Positions 53,601 through 62,508 are shown, numbered from the stretch's first letter. The stretch is 64,000 nt of DNA from Mesorhizobium ciceri biovar biserrulae WSM1271 (GCF_000185905.1 NC_014923.1:4611501-4675500); one strand, 5' to 3'. Notes: a model not told the origin generated them from the sequence alone. Numbers and translations: made by a program.

Positions 53601-56278
53601 GCCATCAGGACGATCTTCAGCGCCACCATGGCGGTGCCGAAGGCGACGTCGCGTGCCAGGGCCGAGAAATGGCCGCGTGGCGTCTGGTCGCCGCTCTTGG
53701 GCAGGATGGCGTTGACGATGTCGAATGTCGGCGCCATGAACAGGCTGAGGATCAGCAGGGCCTGCCATTGCGCGGCCTGTGTGAAGGGCAGCAGCGTCCA
53801 GCCGGCAATCGCCGCCATCACCCAGAAGATCGGCGTCAGCGAGCGGCGCAGATTGTCGATCATCTTCCAGCGCGACAGCGCAGGCACGCCGGAGCGCGGA
53901 TCGAGCATGAAGCCGAGCAACTGCCAGTCGCCGCGCGCCCAGCGATGGTGGCGCGAGGCGTCGACCGAGTAGCGGGTCGGATAGTCCTCGACCAGTTCGA
54001 CATCGGTGACCAGCGCCGATCTCGCCAGCGCGCCCTCCAGCAGATCATGGCTGAGGATGGTGTTTTCCTCGATGCGGCCCTGCAGGGCGGCCTCGAAGGC
54101 GTCGACGTGATAGAGGCCCTTGCCGGTGAAGGACCCGTCGCCGAAGACGTCCTGATAGAGATCGGACACGGCAAAGACATAAGGGTCGAGGCCGCGATTG
54201 GCCGAAAACACCCGCTGGAAGAACGACGCATCGTCGCCTGATGTCAGCGACGCGGTGATGCGCGGCTGCAGGATCGCGTAGCCGGCGGTGACGACGCGCT
54301 TGCTGGCATCGAAATGCGGCCGGTTGAGCGGGTGGCAGAGCTTGCCTACGAGGGTGGCGACCGCGTCACGGGTGGTGCGCGTGTCGGCATCGAGCGTCAT
54401 CACGTGGACGACGTTCTCCGGCAGCGGCACGTCGAGCGGCAGGAACGTGGTGTCGCTGTCGCCGCGCAGCAGAAGGTCGAGTTCATGCAGCTTGCCGCGC
54501 TTGCGCTCCCAGCCCATCCACGACCCTTGCGCCGCATTGAAGAGCCGGCGCCGGTGCAGGATATAGAAGCGCGGCGCGCCTTCGGAGGGATAGCGTGCGT
54601 TGAGGCGAGCGATCTCGGCACGCGCGAATTCGAGGATTTCGGTGTCGGCAGCATCGATCTCGGTCTTCGAGTCCGGCCAGTCCGACAGCAGCGCGAAATG
54701 GATTTCATCGGCCGTGTTGGCGAGATGATGCACCTCGATATTGCGGATGTTTTCCTCGACATCGTCGCGCGAGCCGATCAGCGACGGCACCACCACCAGC
54801 GTGCGCGCCTCGGGCGGCACGCCGTGCCGGTAATCGTAGCCGACGAGGCGCGTCGGTTTCAGGAACAGCGAAACGACCGTGTTGAAGAAGGCGAGCGCGC
54901 CCTCGCTGGCCGGCACGGCAAAAAGCGCCAGCATGAGGACGATCGAGGGCACCGACAGGCCGAGATTGGCGAGTGCGTTGCCGGAGAGGACGAGAAGCAG
55001 CGCCGTCAGCGCAAACACCGGTACGACGATGCCGAGCCAGCCGGTCTTGCGGAAGGCACGCTTGACTGTCTGGCTGACGGTGGGTCGATAGCCGATTGCC
55101 TTCTCCAGCTCGAGCCGGCGTGGGCCGACGAGAAAGAAGCCGACATCGGTGTGGGCGGACCCGGTTAAAACGACGTCGCCGTCGCCATCGCTGGCGGCGT
55201 GGCCGGCCAGCTCGATGGCCTTCTCGGCGACGCGATATTCCGAAAGGTTCGAGCGGCGCGCCAATTCCTCGATCGCGGTCCGGTACTGGTCGCGCGAGAA
55301 GAAGTCGAGCGCGGCGAAATCGGTGCGCTCGCGCAGCACGGTGTCGATGCGGCTGACGCCTTCGAACCACACGGTCCAATCGACGTCGTTGATAAGGCGC
55401 AGGCCACGAATGATGTTGCCCGTCGTCACATTGCCGCTGGACAACGTGTGATGTTCGGAAATGATGATTTCCTCGGCATCGGAGCCGGTCTTTTCGAGCT
55501 CGCCTTCCAGCCATTCCAGAGCCTTGCCGGCATTCTGCGAGCCATCGCGCAGGCGATAGAGCAGCTGGGTGGCGAAGGTGGTGTCCTGTGCGTGGGCGCT
55601 GAAATTGGACAGGATCGACTGCCGGTCGGCGCTGTCGTCGGTGGCCAGGACCTTGTCGGCCACATCGTTGGCGATCTGACGCATCTGACGGGTTCGATTG
55701 ACCCTGACCGCCAGCCGGCGCAGATTTTCGATCAGCACGAAGCGCAACAGCGAAGGCAGCGCCCAGAGTTCGCCGATCTTCAGCGGCTCGACCGACTGAA
55801 AACCCTGGACGATGGACTTGAACATCGTCGCCGAAACGGAACTGTCCGAATGTGCGACATAGGTCCAGGCCAGCGCCAGCGCGCGCGGCACGCTGCCGCC
55901 GTCAGGCAGTTTCAGGGTCGGCAGCTGGCGATAGAAGCGGCGCGGCAGGTCGCGCTTGACCTGGAAAATGGTCTCTTCGACCAGGTAATTGTTGTCGAGC
56001 AGCCATTGTGCCGCCGGCGTGATCGTCTCGCCCCTCGCCTGCGCCGCATTGGTCGACCGGTAGACTTCCAAAATCTTCTTGGCGCTGTCGCGGATACGGG
56101 CCTGAAAATCGAAGGGCGTCAGCCCGAACAGATCTGTGAGGTCGCCTTTCGCCAGGCTTTCACCGAGCAGCCGAAGGCGCTCTTCGGGCAGGTAATTGGA
56201 GCGGATCGGCTCTTCGGTGATGGCCGGGAAGCTCGCGCTTGTCTTCTCGATTTGGGCAGGATTCGTCTGAATATTCAT
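47696..56278 (-). CDS. ndvB: Cyclic beta-1,2-glucan synthase NdvB
   Basis: This giant 2860-residue membrane protein initiates, elongates and cyclises beta-1,2-glucan. The N-terminal region (1-410) is cytosolic. Membrane helices occur at about 413-475 and 812-1010. The glycosyltransferase (family 84) core lies between, with DxD in TLDADTRTTRD (630-632), HDLLEG (744-749) and the RxxRW-type motif RHHRWARGDWQLL (776-788). The C-terminal half holds carbohydrate-binding segments and a GH94 phosphorylase domain with GGDWNDGMNRVGEHG, which sets ring size. The reading frame is intact end to end. It pairs with ndvA. An inverted repeat lies upstream at 56345-56360. Confidence 0.97.
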   Translation of the reverse strand: MNIQTNPAQIEKTSASFPAITEEPIRSNYLPEERLRLLGESLAKGDLTDLFGLTPFDFQARIRDSAKKILEVYRSTNAAQARGETITPAAQWLLDNNYLVEETIFQVKRDLPRRFYRQLPTLKLPDGGSVPRALALAWTYVAHSDSSVSATMFKSIVQGFQSVEPLKIGELWALPSLLRFVLIENLRRLAVRVNRTRQMRQIANDVADKVLATDDSADRQSILSNFSAHAQDTTFATQLLYRLRDGSQNAGKALEWLEGELEKTGSDAEEIIISEHHTLSSGNVTTGNIIRGLRLINDVDWTVWFEGVSRIDTVLRERTDFAALDFFSRDQYRTAIEELARRSNLSEYRVAEKAIELAGHAASDGDGDVVLTGSAHTDVGFFLVGPRRLELEKAIGYRPTVSQTVKRAFRKTGWLGIVVPVFALTALLLVLSGNALANLGLSVPSIVLMLALFAVPASEGALAFFNTVVSLFLKPTRLVGYDYRHGVPPEARTLVVVPSLIGSRDDVEENIRNIEVHHLANTADEIHFALLSDWPDSKTEIDAADTEILEFARAEIARLNARYPSEGAPRFYILHRRRLFNAAQGSWMGWERKRGKLHELDLLLRGDSDTTFLPLDVPLPENVVHVMTLDADTRTTRDAVATLVGKLCHPLNRPHFDASKRVVTAGYAILQPRITASLTSGDDASFFQRVFSANRGLDPYVFAVSDLYQDVFGDGSFTGKGLYHVDAFEAALQGRIEENTILSHDLLEGALARSALVTDVELVEDYPTRYSVDASRHHRWARGDWQLLGFMLDPRSGVPALSRWKMIDNLRRSLTPIFWVMAAIAGWTLLPFTQAAQWQALLILSLFMAPTFDIVNAILPKSGDQTPRGHFSALARDVAFGTAMVALKIVLMAHNAWMMGDAIVRTLYRLFVSRQNLLEWRTASQAHKAGDNDVGSYYGMMYGAVIIGFVGLAIPVLADSTGAFVAFFFALFWIGSPAIASWISRSAETEDRLRISQADIHTLRTVARRTWHYFESFVTAEHHHLPPDNFQESPAPVVAPRTSPTNIGVYLLSVVSARDFGWISLSDAITRIDATMATIEGMPRERGHLFNWYDTTTLKPLYPLYISAVDSGNLAGHLVAVAAACAEWAEAPSVHLQGDFEGILDTVTILSESLDDLPDDRRQLRPLRQRLADRLDGMRRAVDTIKAQPEMASIRTINLAVLAGEIRKLATAIHTEAVSPQSDVIVDWAARLEATCEAHVHDAHSDDNAVEALRAKLLTLRERTRRYAFEMDFSFLMRPERKLLSIGYRVEEHQLDESCYDLLASEARLTSLFAIAKGDLPTEHWFRLGRPIVEIGFQGALMSWSGSMFEYLMPPLVMKEPQGSILNQTSKLIIKRQIQYGRQKNVPWGISEAAYNARDRELTYQYTNFGVPGLGLKRGLGQNTVIAPYATILAAQFNPREAVLNLARLREIGALGRHGYYDAVDFTPQRVPEGTDHVVVQNYMAHHSGMSIAAVADAIFEGRMRDRFHSDPVIESAELLLQERAPRDIPTATVRTEADERSKDETEVDSPDTRIVLNPLQSLRSTNVMSNGRYSVMVSATGSGYSRWGDLSVTRWQPDPTEDRLGSYIFLRDAGTGDWWSATAEPKRAAEEKAQTLFSDDKASFVKSVGTLRSEVECIVISEGNGEGRRVTLYNDGPSDRHIEVTSFAELVLGLEASDNAHPAFSKMFVETEISANNAAIFATRRKRETSEPDIAMVHFVTDPSGSARDAEAETDRRAFIGRGRTIVDAAAFDPGARLGGHSGFTLDPVASLRRQVRVPANKKISLTFWTVVGAGRAELDEAIARLDHPESFARQAMLAWTRSQVQTRHMGLSLTDAANVQKLARYLIYPDPFLRLPAESIASGLGKQSSLWPTSISGDFPIFLVRIGDVADLEIVAQALRFQEYMRTRGMMIDFVVVNEQASSYVQDLQRAVETLCENSRLRGKELGPRQHIFAVRRDLMDETTYKTLLAVARVVLHTRNGTIFDQIERAEAAALQARDALATLPIPRELPSPTPTTHTPASQAVANVSADGSGLSQWNGFGGFDGDGRHYVVRLAGRRTTPQPWINVVSNASFGFHTSAEGAAFTWSRNSRDYQLTPWSNDPVSNRPGEGLYIYDQASGKAFSPLAAMVRDPSMTYEAWHGQGFSTFRSKRGPLSMDLTHVVDPVDSLKISRLRIQNSGSVPARLRVYAYAEWVLGGHRSRTAATIVPSRDAASGALLAQNPYGLDFGERVAFLAADGGVHSVTTDRSEFLGRHGSSELPQAVLSGAALSGRVEAGDDPCAAIARDVEIPAGGDVTLLWLLGDAESVEEASALVQEHRAKDFDQRLADNEREWRGFLDTIQVETPDKALDAMVNHWLPYQSLACRIRARSAFYQASGAFGFRDQLQDTLALLAHDPQLARDQILNAARRQFPEGDVQHWWLPRTGAGVRTLISDDVVWLAHATARYLLVTGDASILKEQLAFIDGQPLGEGEHDAFFTPEISKKTATLYDHCARALDLAIKRSSPAGLPLILGGDWNDGMNRVGEHGRGESVWLGWFLLKTLGDFAPVAKTEGDAKRAQAWAKHADVLKRALESTAWDGEWYRRGSFDDGTPLGSRNSQECKIDSIAQSWSVLSGEGDPARSTTAMEQATKLLVDDKLKIVKLFTPPFSKTEKDPGYIKSYPPGVRENGGQYTHAATWFVIALAEMGQVDQAYRCFSMLNPVNHATDEATAEHYRVEPYVVAADIYAGDDNAGNGKGGRGGWTWYTGSAGWLYRAAVEGILGIERRGKRVQFKPKLPSHWDGYSANLKMLGAELKVRVIRDNKAKAVSLEVNGAKTKASAVELKDGEVAEVVVRIPA

Positions 56279-56344
56279 TGAAAATTCCGTAAGCGGGCAC
56301 TGAGCGGCGTCACCGCCACGGCAATGGCCCTAAAACCGGTTCAA

Positions 56345-56360
56345 ATGCAATTGGTTGCAT
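56345..56360. promoter_or_regulatory. Inverted repeat upstream of ndvB
   Basis: ATGCAA-TTGG-TTGCAT is a perfect 6-bp inverted repeat, 67 bp from the ndvB start, next to AACCGGTT (56334-56341). It sits where an operator or activator site would be. No regulator is assigned. Confidence 0.35.
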
Positions 56361-56543
56361 AAACCCCACTTGCCGAAAGTTTGTTTCCGCACCACGACAG
56401 GGCGTCGTCTCTCAGCAAACTCAAAGACAAGCACCCCACTTCCCGCCAGCCAGATCGGCGGAGAGGATTCAGGCTTTTTCGTGATGCCGCCAGCAGCTTA
56501 CGCTATATTTCGCCGGTACCGCGATCATGTTTGGAAACAAGCG

Positions 56544-57131
56544 TTAATCGTTGCCGGCGATGGCGCGGATCCGGATCACGTACAGCGTTGCCTCATGGGC
56601 GGGTTGGACAAGCAGGCCGGTGCTGACCGGCCCGGACAGCAGAGTGTCAAGCGGCCCGAGGCGAACCGGTTCAGCGGCGGGCACACTGATGTCGCCGTCC
56701 AAGCACAGGATGAGCGTTGTGCCGGCTTCAGTCCGGATTTCCACGGGGGCCGAAATCACCAGGCGTTCGACCGAATGCGTCATCCGGCTTCGGCGGGTCA
56801 TGACATTGAGATCGGTGATCGGTCCGCCGATCAGCGCGGCCGAGGTCTGCACGTCGGCCGGGAAAGAAAACAGGGCGGTCGTCCTGTTTATAGATCTCGG
56901 CGGGTAGCCGGCAATCTCGAGGACGATGCCCTCGCCTTCGAGCACGGCAAGGGTGCGATCGATGCCGGCGAATTGCGAGAACGGACCGCTCGATTCGACA
57001 CGCGCCATCGACACGCGCCAGTCGAAATCGTTTAGCCCGGCACCGGGCGGCGAGACGGCGATTTCCGTCGTCACGCCGCCACCGTTCTTCCACGGCATCG
57101 ACCGGTATTCGGCTGCCCGCAGGATGCGCAT
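56544..57131 (-). CDS. hutD: HutD-family protein
   Basis: This is a 195-residue cupin-like protein that accompanies histidine-use operons in proteobacteria; it is thought to limit hut flux, but the mechanism is unclear. The family start RAAEYRSMPWKNGGGVTTEI is clear, followed by FDWRVSMARVESSGPFSQFAG. ATG at 57131 has GGAGGG upstream. The longer reading to 57422 is an antisense shadow of hutU. It is the last gene of the leftward hut operon, 85 nt after hutU. Confidence 0.92.
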   Translation of the reverse strand: MRILRAAEYRSMPWKNGGGVTTEIAVSPPGAGLNDFDWRVSMARVESSGPFSQFAGIDRTLAVLEGEGIVLEIAGYPPRSINRTTALFSFPADVQTSAALIGGPITDLNVMTRRSRMTHSVERLVISAPVEIRTEAGTTLILCLDGDISVPAAEPVRLGPLDTLLSGPVSTGLLVQPAHEATLYVIRIRAIAGND

Positions 57132-57216
57132 ACCTAGCCCTCCGCTATGGCTACGGGCGTTCGAAACTCGAAAAGCCGATTCCGCGGCTTTTCGCCTGCC
57201 TGCGGCCGGACGTTTC

Positions 57217-58887
57217 TCACCCGAGAATGCCGGGCAGGTTGAGCTGGTGCTCCTTGGCGCATTCGACGGCGATTTCGTAGCCGGCATCGGCGTGGCGCAT
57301 GACACCGGTCGCCGGGTCGTTCCACAACACCCGCTCCAGGCGCCTGGCGGCTTCGCGCGTGCCGTCGGCGACGATGACCATGCCGGCGTGCTGCGAGAAA
57401 CCCATGCCGACGCCGCCGCCATGGTGCAGCGACACCCAGGTGGCGCCGGACGCCGTGTTGAGCAATGCGTTGAGCAGCGGCCAGTCGGATACCGCGTCCG
57501 AGCCGTCCTTCATCGATTCCGTTTCGCGGTTCGGCGAAGCGACCGAGCCGGAATCGAGGTGATCGCGACCGATGACGACAGGCGCCTTCAGCTCACCCTT
57601 GGCCACCATCTCGTTGAAGGCAAGGCCGAGCCTGTGGCGGTCGCCAAGGCCGACCCAGCAGATGCGCGCCGGCAGACCCTGGAAGGCGATGCGCTCGCGC
57701 GCCATGTCCAACCAGTTGTGCAGGTGGGTGTTGCCGGGCGTCAGTTCGCGCACCTTGGCGTCGGTCTTGTAGATATCTTCCGGATCGCCCGACAGAGCCG
57801 CCCAGCGGAAGGGGCCTATGCCGCGGCAGAACAGCGGACGGATATAGGCCGGCACGAAGCCGGGGAAGGCAAAGGCGTTCTCGAACCCCTCCTCCTTGGC
57901 CACCTGGCGGATGTTGTTGCCATAGTCGAGCGTCGGCACGCCGGCGTTCCAGAACGCCACCATCGCCTCGACATGTTCGCGCATGGAAGCGCGGGCCGCC
58001 TTCTCGACCGCCTTGGGGTCGCTGACGCGCTTCTCGCGCCACTCGGCCATCGTCCAGCCCTTCGGCAGATAGCCATTGATGGGATCATGCGCCGAGGTCT
58101 GGTCAGTGACCATATCGGGGCGAATGCCACGTCTGAACATCTCCGGGACGATCTCGGCCGTATTGCCAAGCAGGCCGACCGACTTCGCCTCGCCGGCCTT
58201 GGTCCAGCGTTCGATCTTTTCCAGCGCCTCGTCGAGCGTCTCGGCGCGCTCGTCGACGTAACGGGTGCGCAGGCGAAAATCGATCGAGTCCGGGTTGCAT
58301 TCGATGGCGAGGCAGCAGGCGCCGGCCATGACGGCGGCGAGCGGCTGGGCACCACCCATGCCGCCGAGGCCGCCGGTCAGGATCCATTTTCCCTTGAGAT
58401 TGCCGCCATAGTGCTGGCGACCGGCCTCGACGAAGGTCTCGTAGGTGCCCTGCACGATGCCTTGCGTGCCGATGTAGATCCACGAGCCGGCCGTCATCTG
58501 GCCGTACATCATCAGGCCCTTCTTATCGAGCTCGTTGAACTTTTCCCAATTCGCCCAGTGCGGCACCAAATTGGAGTTGGCGATCAGCACACGCGGGGCG
58601 TCCGGATGGGTGCGGAAGACGCCGACCGGCTTGCCCGACTGGACCAGCAAAGTCTCGTCATCGGCCAGCGTCCTCAAGGAGGCGACGATGCGGTCGAAAT
58701 CGTTCCAGGTGCGCGCCGCCCGGCCGATGCCGCCATAGACGACCAGTTCGTTGGGATTTTCAGCAACATCCGGGTCGAGATTGTTCATCAGCATGCGCAG
58801 CGGCGCTTCCGTCAGCCAGGAGCGCGCGCTGATTTCGGTGCCGCGCGGGCTGCGGACTTCGCGGATGTTGTGGCGAGGATTGTTCAT
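57217..58887 (-). CDS. hutU: Urocanate hydratase
   Basis: HutU hydrates urocanate to imidazolonepropionate with a tightly bound NAD, the second step of histidine breakdown. The protein is 556 residues, as usual. The NAD-binding segment GGLGGMGGAQPLA and CNPDSIDFRLRTRYVDE are present, as are FCRGIGPFRWAALSGD and the C-terminal SLHHGGGVGMGFSQHAGMV. ATG at 58887 has GGAG at 7 nt. It lies between hutG and hutD. Confidence 0.97.
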   Translation of the reverse strand: MNNPRHNIREVRSPRGTEISARSWLTEAPLRMLMNNLDPDVAENPNELVVYGGIGRAARTWNDFDRIVASLRTLADDETLLVQSGKPVGVFRTHPDAPRVLIANSNLVPHWANWEKFNELDKKGLMMYGQMTAGSWIYIGTQGIVQGTYETFVEAGRQHYGGNLKGKWILTGGLGGMGGAQPLAAVMAGACCLAIECNPDSIDFRLRTRYVDERAETLDEALEKIERWTKAGEAKSVGLLGNTAEIVPEMFRRGIRPDMVTDQTSAHDPINGYLPKGWTMAEWREKRVSDPKAVEKAARASMREHVEAMVAFWNAGVPTLDYGNNIRQVAKEEGFENAFAFPGFVPAYIRPLFCRGIGPFRWAALSGDPEDIYKTDAKVRELTPGNTHLHNWLDMARERIAFQGLPARICWVGLGDRHRLGLAFNEMVAKGELKAPVVIGRDHLDSGSVASPNRETESMKDGSDAVSDWPLLNALLNTASGATWVSLHHGGGVGMGFSQHAGMVIVADGTREAARRLERVLWNDPATGVMRHADAGYEIAVECAKEHQLNLPGILG

Positions 58888-58913
58888 GGCGTCACTCCAT
58901 AAAGGACCTGATG

Positions 58914-59732
58914 TCAGACACGCGCCCAGGATGTCGCGGTCTCGAGGATTTTCCGCAGGGTGGCGCGGATCGGTGCTGCGAACTCGGCGTCATAGGGCAC
59001 CGGCCAATTGTCCGGCGTGCCCTTGCCATCGGGCTCGCGCATATAGATGCGGTTGGAGAGTTCCATCTGCAGTGCGTGCACGCCTTGTTGCGGCTGGCCG
59101 AAATGGCGTGTGATCCAGCCGCCCTTGAAGCGGCCGTTGATGACAAAGGTTTCACCGGTTTCGGCCATGATCTGGCCGACCATCGCCTGCAGCGTCGGAT
59201 CGGCGCTCCTGCCGTCATTGGTGCCGAGATTGAAAACCGGCAGCGTGCCTTCAAACAGGCGCGGCAGCACTGAACGGATCGAGTGGCAGTCATAGAGCAC
59301 GATCTTTTCGTGTAGCCCGCGCAACCGGCCGATCTCGGCCTGCAAGGCGGCATGGTACGGCACGAAGAATTCCTCGCGACGCTCGTCGATCTCCGACGGC
59401 CCCGGTTCTTCGCCCTCGCGATAGAGCGGATCGCCATCGAAGGTCTCGGTCGGGCAAAGGCCCGTCGTCGCCTGGCCGGGGTAAAGCGAGGCGCCGGAGG
59501 GATCGCGGTTGACGTCGATGACGGTGCGCGAGATCGCGGTGTGCACCACCGTCGCCCCGAGGCCGGCGGCAAAGTCATAGAGATTATCGATCCACCAATC
59601 GCAGTCGCGGCGGCCGAGCCAGGGCGAGACCAGCCGATTCTCAAGGCCGGCGAGGTCGATGCCGGTGTGTGGTATCGACACCAGCAACGGGGCTGTGCCG
59701 GGCGTGACCGTCAGCCAGGGCGCGCTTGCCAT
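58914..59732 (-). CDS. hutG: N-formylglutamate deformylase
   Basis: HutG splits N-formylglutamate to glutamate and formate, the last step of the HutF branch. The protein is 272 residues. It has the family's SIPHTGIDL near residue 20, RDCDWWIDNLYDFAA, Asn-Arg motif VIDVNRDPSGASLYPGQ and YDCHSIRSVLPRLFEG. ATG at 59732 overlaps the hutH stop by one base (TGATG). The GTG at 59735 is a poorer option. This FGase (not the arginase-like HutG of pathway I) fits the presence of HutF. Confidence 0.95.
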   Translation of the reverse strand: MASAPWLTVTPGTAPLLVSIPHTGIDLAGLENRLVSPWLGRRDCDWWIDNLYDFAAGLGATVVHTAISRTVIDVNRDPSGASLYPGQATTGLCPTETFDGDPLYREGEEPGPSEIDERREEFFVPYHAALQAEIGRLRGLHEKIVLYDCHSIRSVLPRLFEGTLPVFNLGTNDGRSADPTLQAMVGQIMAETGETFVINGRFKGGWITRHFGQPQQGVHALQMELSNRIYMREPDGKGTPDNWPVPYDAEFAAPIRATLRKILETATSWARV

Positions 59733-61273
59733 CACACCGCTCCGGAAATCGACGGCAGAGCCACACCGCCGGCGGCCTCGATGGCCGCACCGCTGCGCAC
59801 CATGGCGATGGCTTTTTCCATATCGGGGTGGAAATGGCGGTCATTGTCGAGATGCGGCACTTCGGCCCGCACCAGCCTGCGCACCGCCTCCAGGGCGTCG
59901 CTCGAGGCCAGCGGCGCGTGGAAATCGCAGCCTTGGGCCGCGGCCAGCAGTTCGATGCCGATCACCGCGGTGGCGTTCTCGACCATGCCGATCAGCCGGC
60001 GCGCGCCGTGCGCCGCCATCGAAACATGGTCCTCCTGATTGGCCGAGGTGGGGATCGAATCGACTGATGCCGGATAGGCTTTCTGCTTGTTTTCGGAAAC
60101 GAGCGCCGCCGCCGTCACCTGCGGGATCATGAAGCCGGAGTTCAGGCCGGGCTTGGGCGTCAGGAAGGCCGGCATGCCGGAAAGTGCCGGATCGACAAGC
60201 ATGGCGATGCGGCGCTCCGACAGCGAGCCGATCTCGCAGACGGCGAGCGCGATCATGTCGGCGGCGAAGGCCACCGGCTCGGCGTGGAAATTGCCGCCGG
60301 AAAGCGCGGTGTCATCCTCGGCGAAGATCAGCGGATTGTCGGTGACGCCGTTGGCTTCGGTGCCCAGCGTGTCGGCCGCCTGGCGCAGCACGGTGAGTGC
60401 CGCGCCCATCACCTGCGGCTGGCAGCGCAGGCAATAGGGATCCTGCACGCGTTCGTCGCCAACCCGGTGCGATTCACGGATGGCGCTGCCGGCCATCAGA
60501 TTGCGCAGGGCGTCGGCCGTCTCGACCTGGCCGGGATGCTTTCTCAGCACATGGATGCGCGGATCGAAGGGGGCGTCGGAGCCTTTTGCCGCGTCGGTCG
60601 ACAGGGCACCGGCGACCAGCGCCGATTGGTAGAGCACTTCGGCCTCGAACAAGGCGGCCAGCGCATAGGCGGTCGAAAACTGGGTGCCGTTGAGCAGCGC
60701 CAGGCCCTCCTTGGCGCCCAGTGTCACCGGTTCCAGGCCATGCGAGACGAAGGCGACCTTGGCCGGGAAACGGCCATGTGGGGTAAAACATTCGCCGACA
60801 CCGATCATCACCGCCGTCATGTGCGACAACGGGGCGAGGTCGCCGGAGGCGCCGACCGAACCCTGCGCCGGCACCACCGGGATGACGTCGTTGGCCAGCA
60901 TCGCTTCCAGCAACTCGATGGTTTGCGGCCGCACACCCGACGCGCCCTGCGCCAGGCTGGCGAGCTTCAGCGCCATCATCAGCCGGCAAACGGCAACCGG
61001 CATCGGCTCGCCGACGCCGGCGGCGTGCGACAGGACGATGTTGCGCTGCAAGGTCTCGAGATCCTCGGCCGGGATGCGGACGCTGGCCAGTTTGCCGAAG
61101 CCGGTGTTGATGCCATAGACCGGCTCGCCCTTGGCGACTATCCTGGCGACGGCCTCGGCGCTCGCCTTGATTTTCGGCCGGCAGGCATCGTCCAGCTTGG
61201 GCACGACGCCACGATAGATGGCGCGCCAGTCGGCCAGCGTCGCATTGCCGGGCTTCAGGGTCAGTTCGGTCAT
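59732..61273 (-). CDS. hutH: Histidine ammonia-lyase
   Basis: HutH removes ammonia from histidine to give urocanate, using an MIO cofactor formed from Ala142-Ser143-Gly144 in GSVGASGDLAPLSH. The protein is 513 residues. The substrate-side Tyr53 in PVYGINTGFG and the C-terminal DHVSMAAHGAR are present. ATG at 61273 overlaps the hutI stop by 4 nt (ATGA), so translation is probably coupled. Longer readings to 61447 are shadows of hutI. Confidence 0.98.
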   Translation of the reverse strand: MTELTLKPGNATLADWRAIYRGVVPKLDDACRPKIKASAEAVARIVAKGEPVYGINTGFGKLASVRIPAEDLETLQRNIVLSHAAGVGEPMPVAVCRLMMALKLASLAQGASGVRPQTIELLEAMLANDVIPVVPAQGSVGASGDLAPLSHMTAVMIGVGECFTPHGRFPAKVAFVSHGLEPVTLGAKEGLALLNGTQFSTAYALAALFEAEVLYQSALVAGALSTDAAKGSDAPFDPRIHVLRKHPGQVETADALRNLMAGSAIRESHRVGDERVQDPYCLRCQPQVMGAALTVLRQAADTLGTEANGVTDNPLIFAEDDTALSGGNFHAEPVAFAADMIALAVCEIGSLSERRIAMLVDPALSGMPAFLTPKPGLNSGFMIPQVTAAALVSENKQKAYPASVDSIPTSANQEDHVSMAAHGARRLIGMVENATAVIGIELLAAAQGCDFHAPLASSDALEAVRRLVRAEVPHLDNDRHFHPDMEKAIAMVRSGAAIEAAGGVALPSISGAV

Positions 61274-62508
61274 TGTCCTCTCCAGATGCGGGCATGCAGC
61301 GGGTTGAAGCCCATGCGGTAGACGAGTTCGGCGGGGCGCTCGATGTTCCAGATCGCCAGGTCGGCGGATTTTCCGGCTTCCAGCGTGCCGGTTTCTCCCA
61401 GCAAACCAAGCGCGCGGGCCGCCTCCCGGGTGACGCCGGCAAGGCATTCATCGACGGTCAGGCCGAACAGGGTCGCGGCCATGTTCATGGTCAGAAGCAG
61501 TGAGGTCAGCGGCGAAGTGCCGGGATTGTTGTCGGTGGCGACAGCCATCTTGACGCCGTGCTGGCGAAACAGGCCGATCGGCGGCTTCTTGGTTTCGCGA
61601 ATGAAATAGTAGGCGCCGGGCAGGATCGTCGCCACGGTTCCGGCCTTGGCCATCGCCGCTGCACCTGCCTCATCGGTGTATTCGAGATGGTCGGCCGACA
61701 GCGCACCGTAACGGGCGGCGAGTTCGGCGCCATGCAAATTGGACAGTTGGTCGGCATGAAGCTTGACCGGCAGGCCGGCCGCCTTTGCAGCATCGAAGAC
61801 GTGCGCCATCTGTTCCGGCGAAAAGGCGATGCCCTCGCAGAAACCGTCGACGGCATCGGCCAGCCCCTCGGCGGCAACCGCCGGGAGAATTTCCTTGGCG
61901 ACCAGATCGATAAAGGCGTCCTTGTCACCCTTGGCTTCCGGCGGCAGCGCGTGGGCGCCGAGGAAGGTCGTGCGGATCGTCACCGGCCGCTGGTTGCCCA
62001 GCTGCCGTGCGGCACGCAGCGACTTCTTCTCGTTTTCGAGGTCCAGGCCGTAGCCTGATTTTACCTCCACGGTGGTTACGCCCTCGGCGATCAGCGCATC
62101 GAGGCGTGGCAGCGATTGGGTGACCAGTTCGCTCTCGCTGGCGGCGCGCAGCGACTTGACCGAGGAGACTATGCCGCCGCCGGCCCGGGCGACCTCTTCA
62201 TAGGTGGCGCCGGCCAGCCGCATCTCGAATTCGTTGGCGCGGTTGCCGGCATGGACCAGATGGGTGTGGCAATCGATCAGGCCAGGCGTGATCCAGCGGC
62301 CCTCGCAATCGACCGTTTCGGCGGCCAGGGCAAGTGTCGGGGGCAGCTCCGACTCGGGGCCGGCATAAACAATGCGGCCGTCACGCGCAGCGACCGCGCC
62401 ATGTTCGACGACGCCAAGTCCGGCAGACCCGTCGGCCATTGTCGTCAGCCGCGCATTGCGCCACAGACGAAGATCCCCTGCCCGGCTTTTGCTCTTTGCA
62501 GCCATCAT
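61270..62508 (-). CDS. hutI: Imidazolonepropionase
   Basis: HutI opens the imidazolone ring to N-formimidoylglutamate. The 412-residue amidohydrolase has metal ligands His81 and His83 in LIDCHTHLVHAG, then KLHADQLSN, SADHLEYTD and the Asp in ATDNNPGTSPL. It is the first gene of the leftward hut operon, starting 26 bp from the ATGTATATACAT palindrome. ATG at 62508 (double ATG) has CGGAAAAG upstream. Confidence 0.97.
   Translation of the reverse strand: MMAAKSKSRAGDLRLWRNARLTTMADGSAGLGVVEHGAVAARDGRIVYAGPESELPPTLALAAETVDCEGRWITPGLIDCHTHLVHAGNRANEFEMRLAGATYEEVARAGGGIVSSVKSLRAASESELVTQSLPRLDALIAEGVTTVEVKSGYGLDLENEKKSLRAARQLGNQRPVTIRTTFLGAHALPPEAKGDKDAFIDLVAKEILPAVAAEGLADAVDGFCEGIAFSPEQMAHVFDAAKAAGLPVKLHADQLSNLHGAELAARYGALSADHLEYTDEAGAAAMAKAGTVATILPGAYYFIRETKKPPIGLFRQHGVKMAVATDNNPGTSPLTSLLLTMNMAATLFGLTVDECLAGVTREAARALGLLGETGTLEAGKSADLAIWNIERPAELVYRMGFNPLHARIWRGQ

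Noticed and set aside
57123..57422. N-terminal extension of hutD (292-residue reading)
   Set aside because: The extra residues are an out-of-frame reading of hutU; ATG at 57131 with GGAGGG and a family-type start is preferred.
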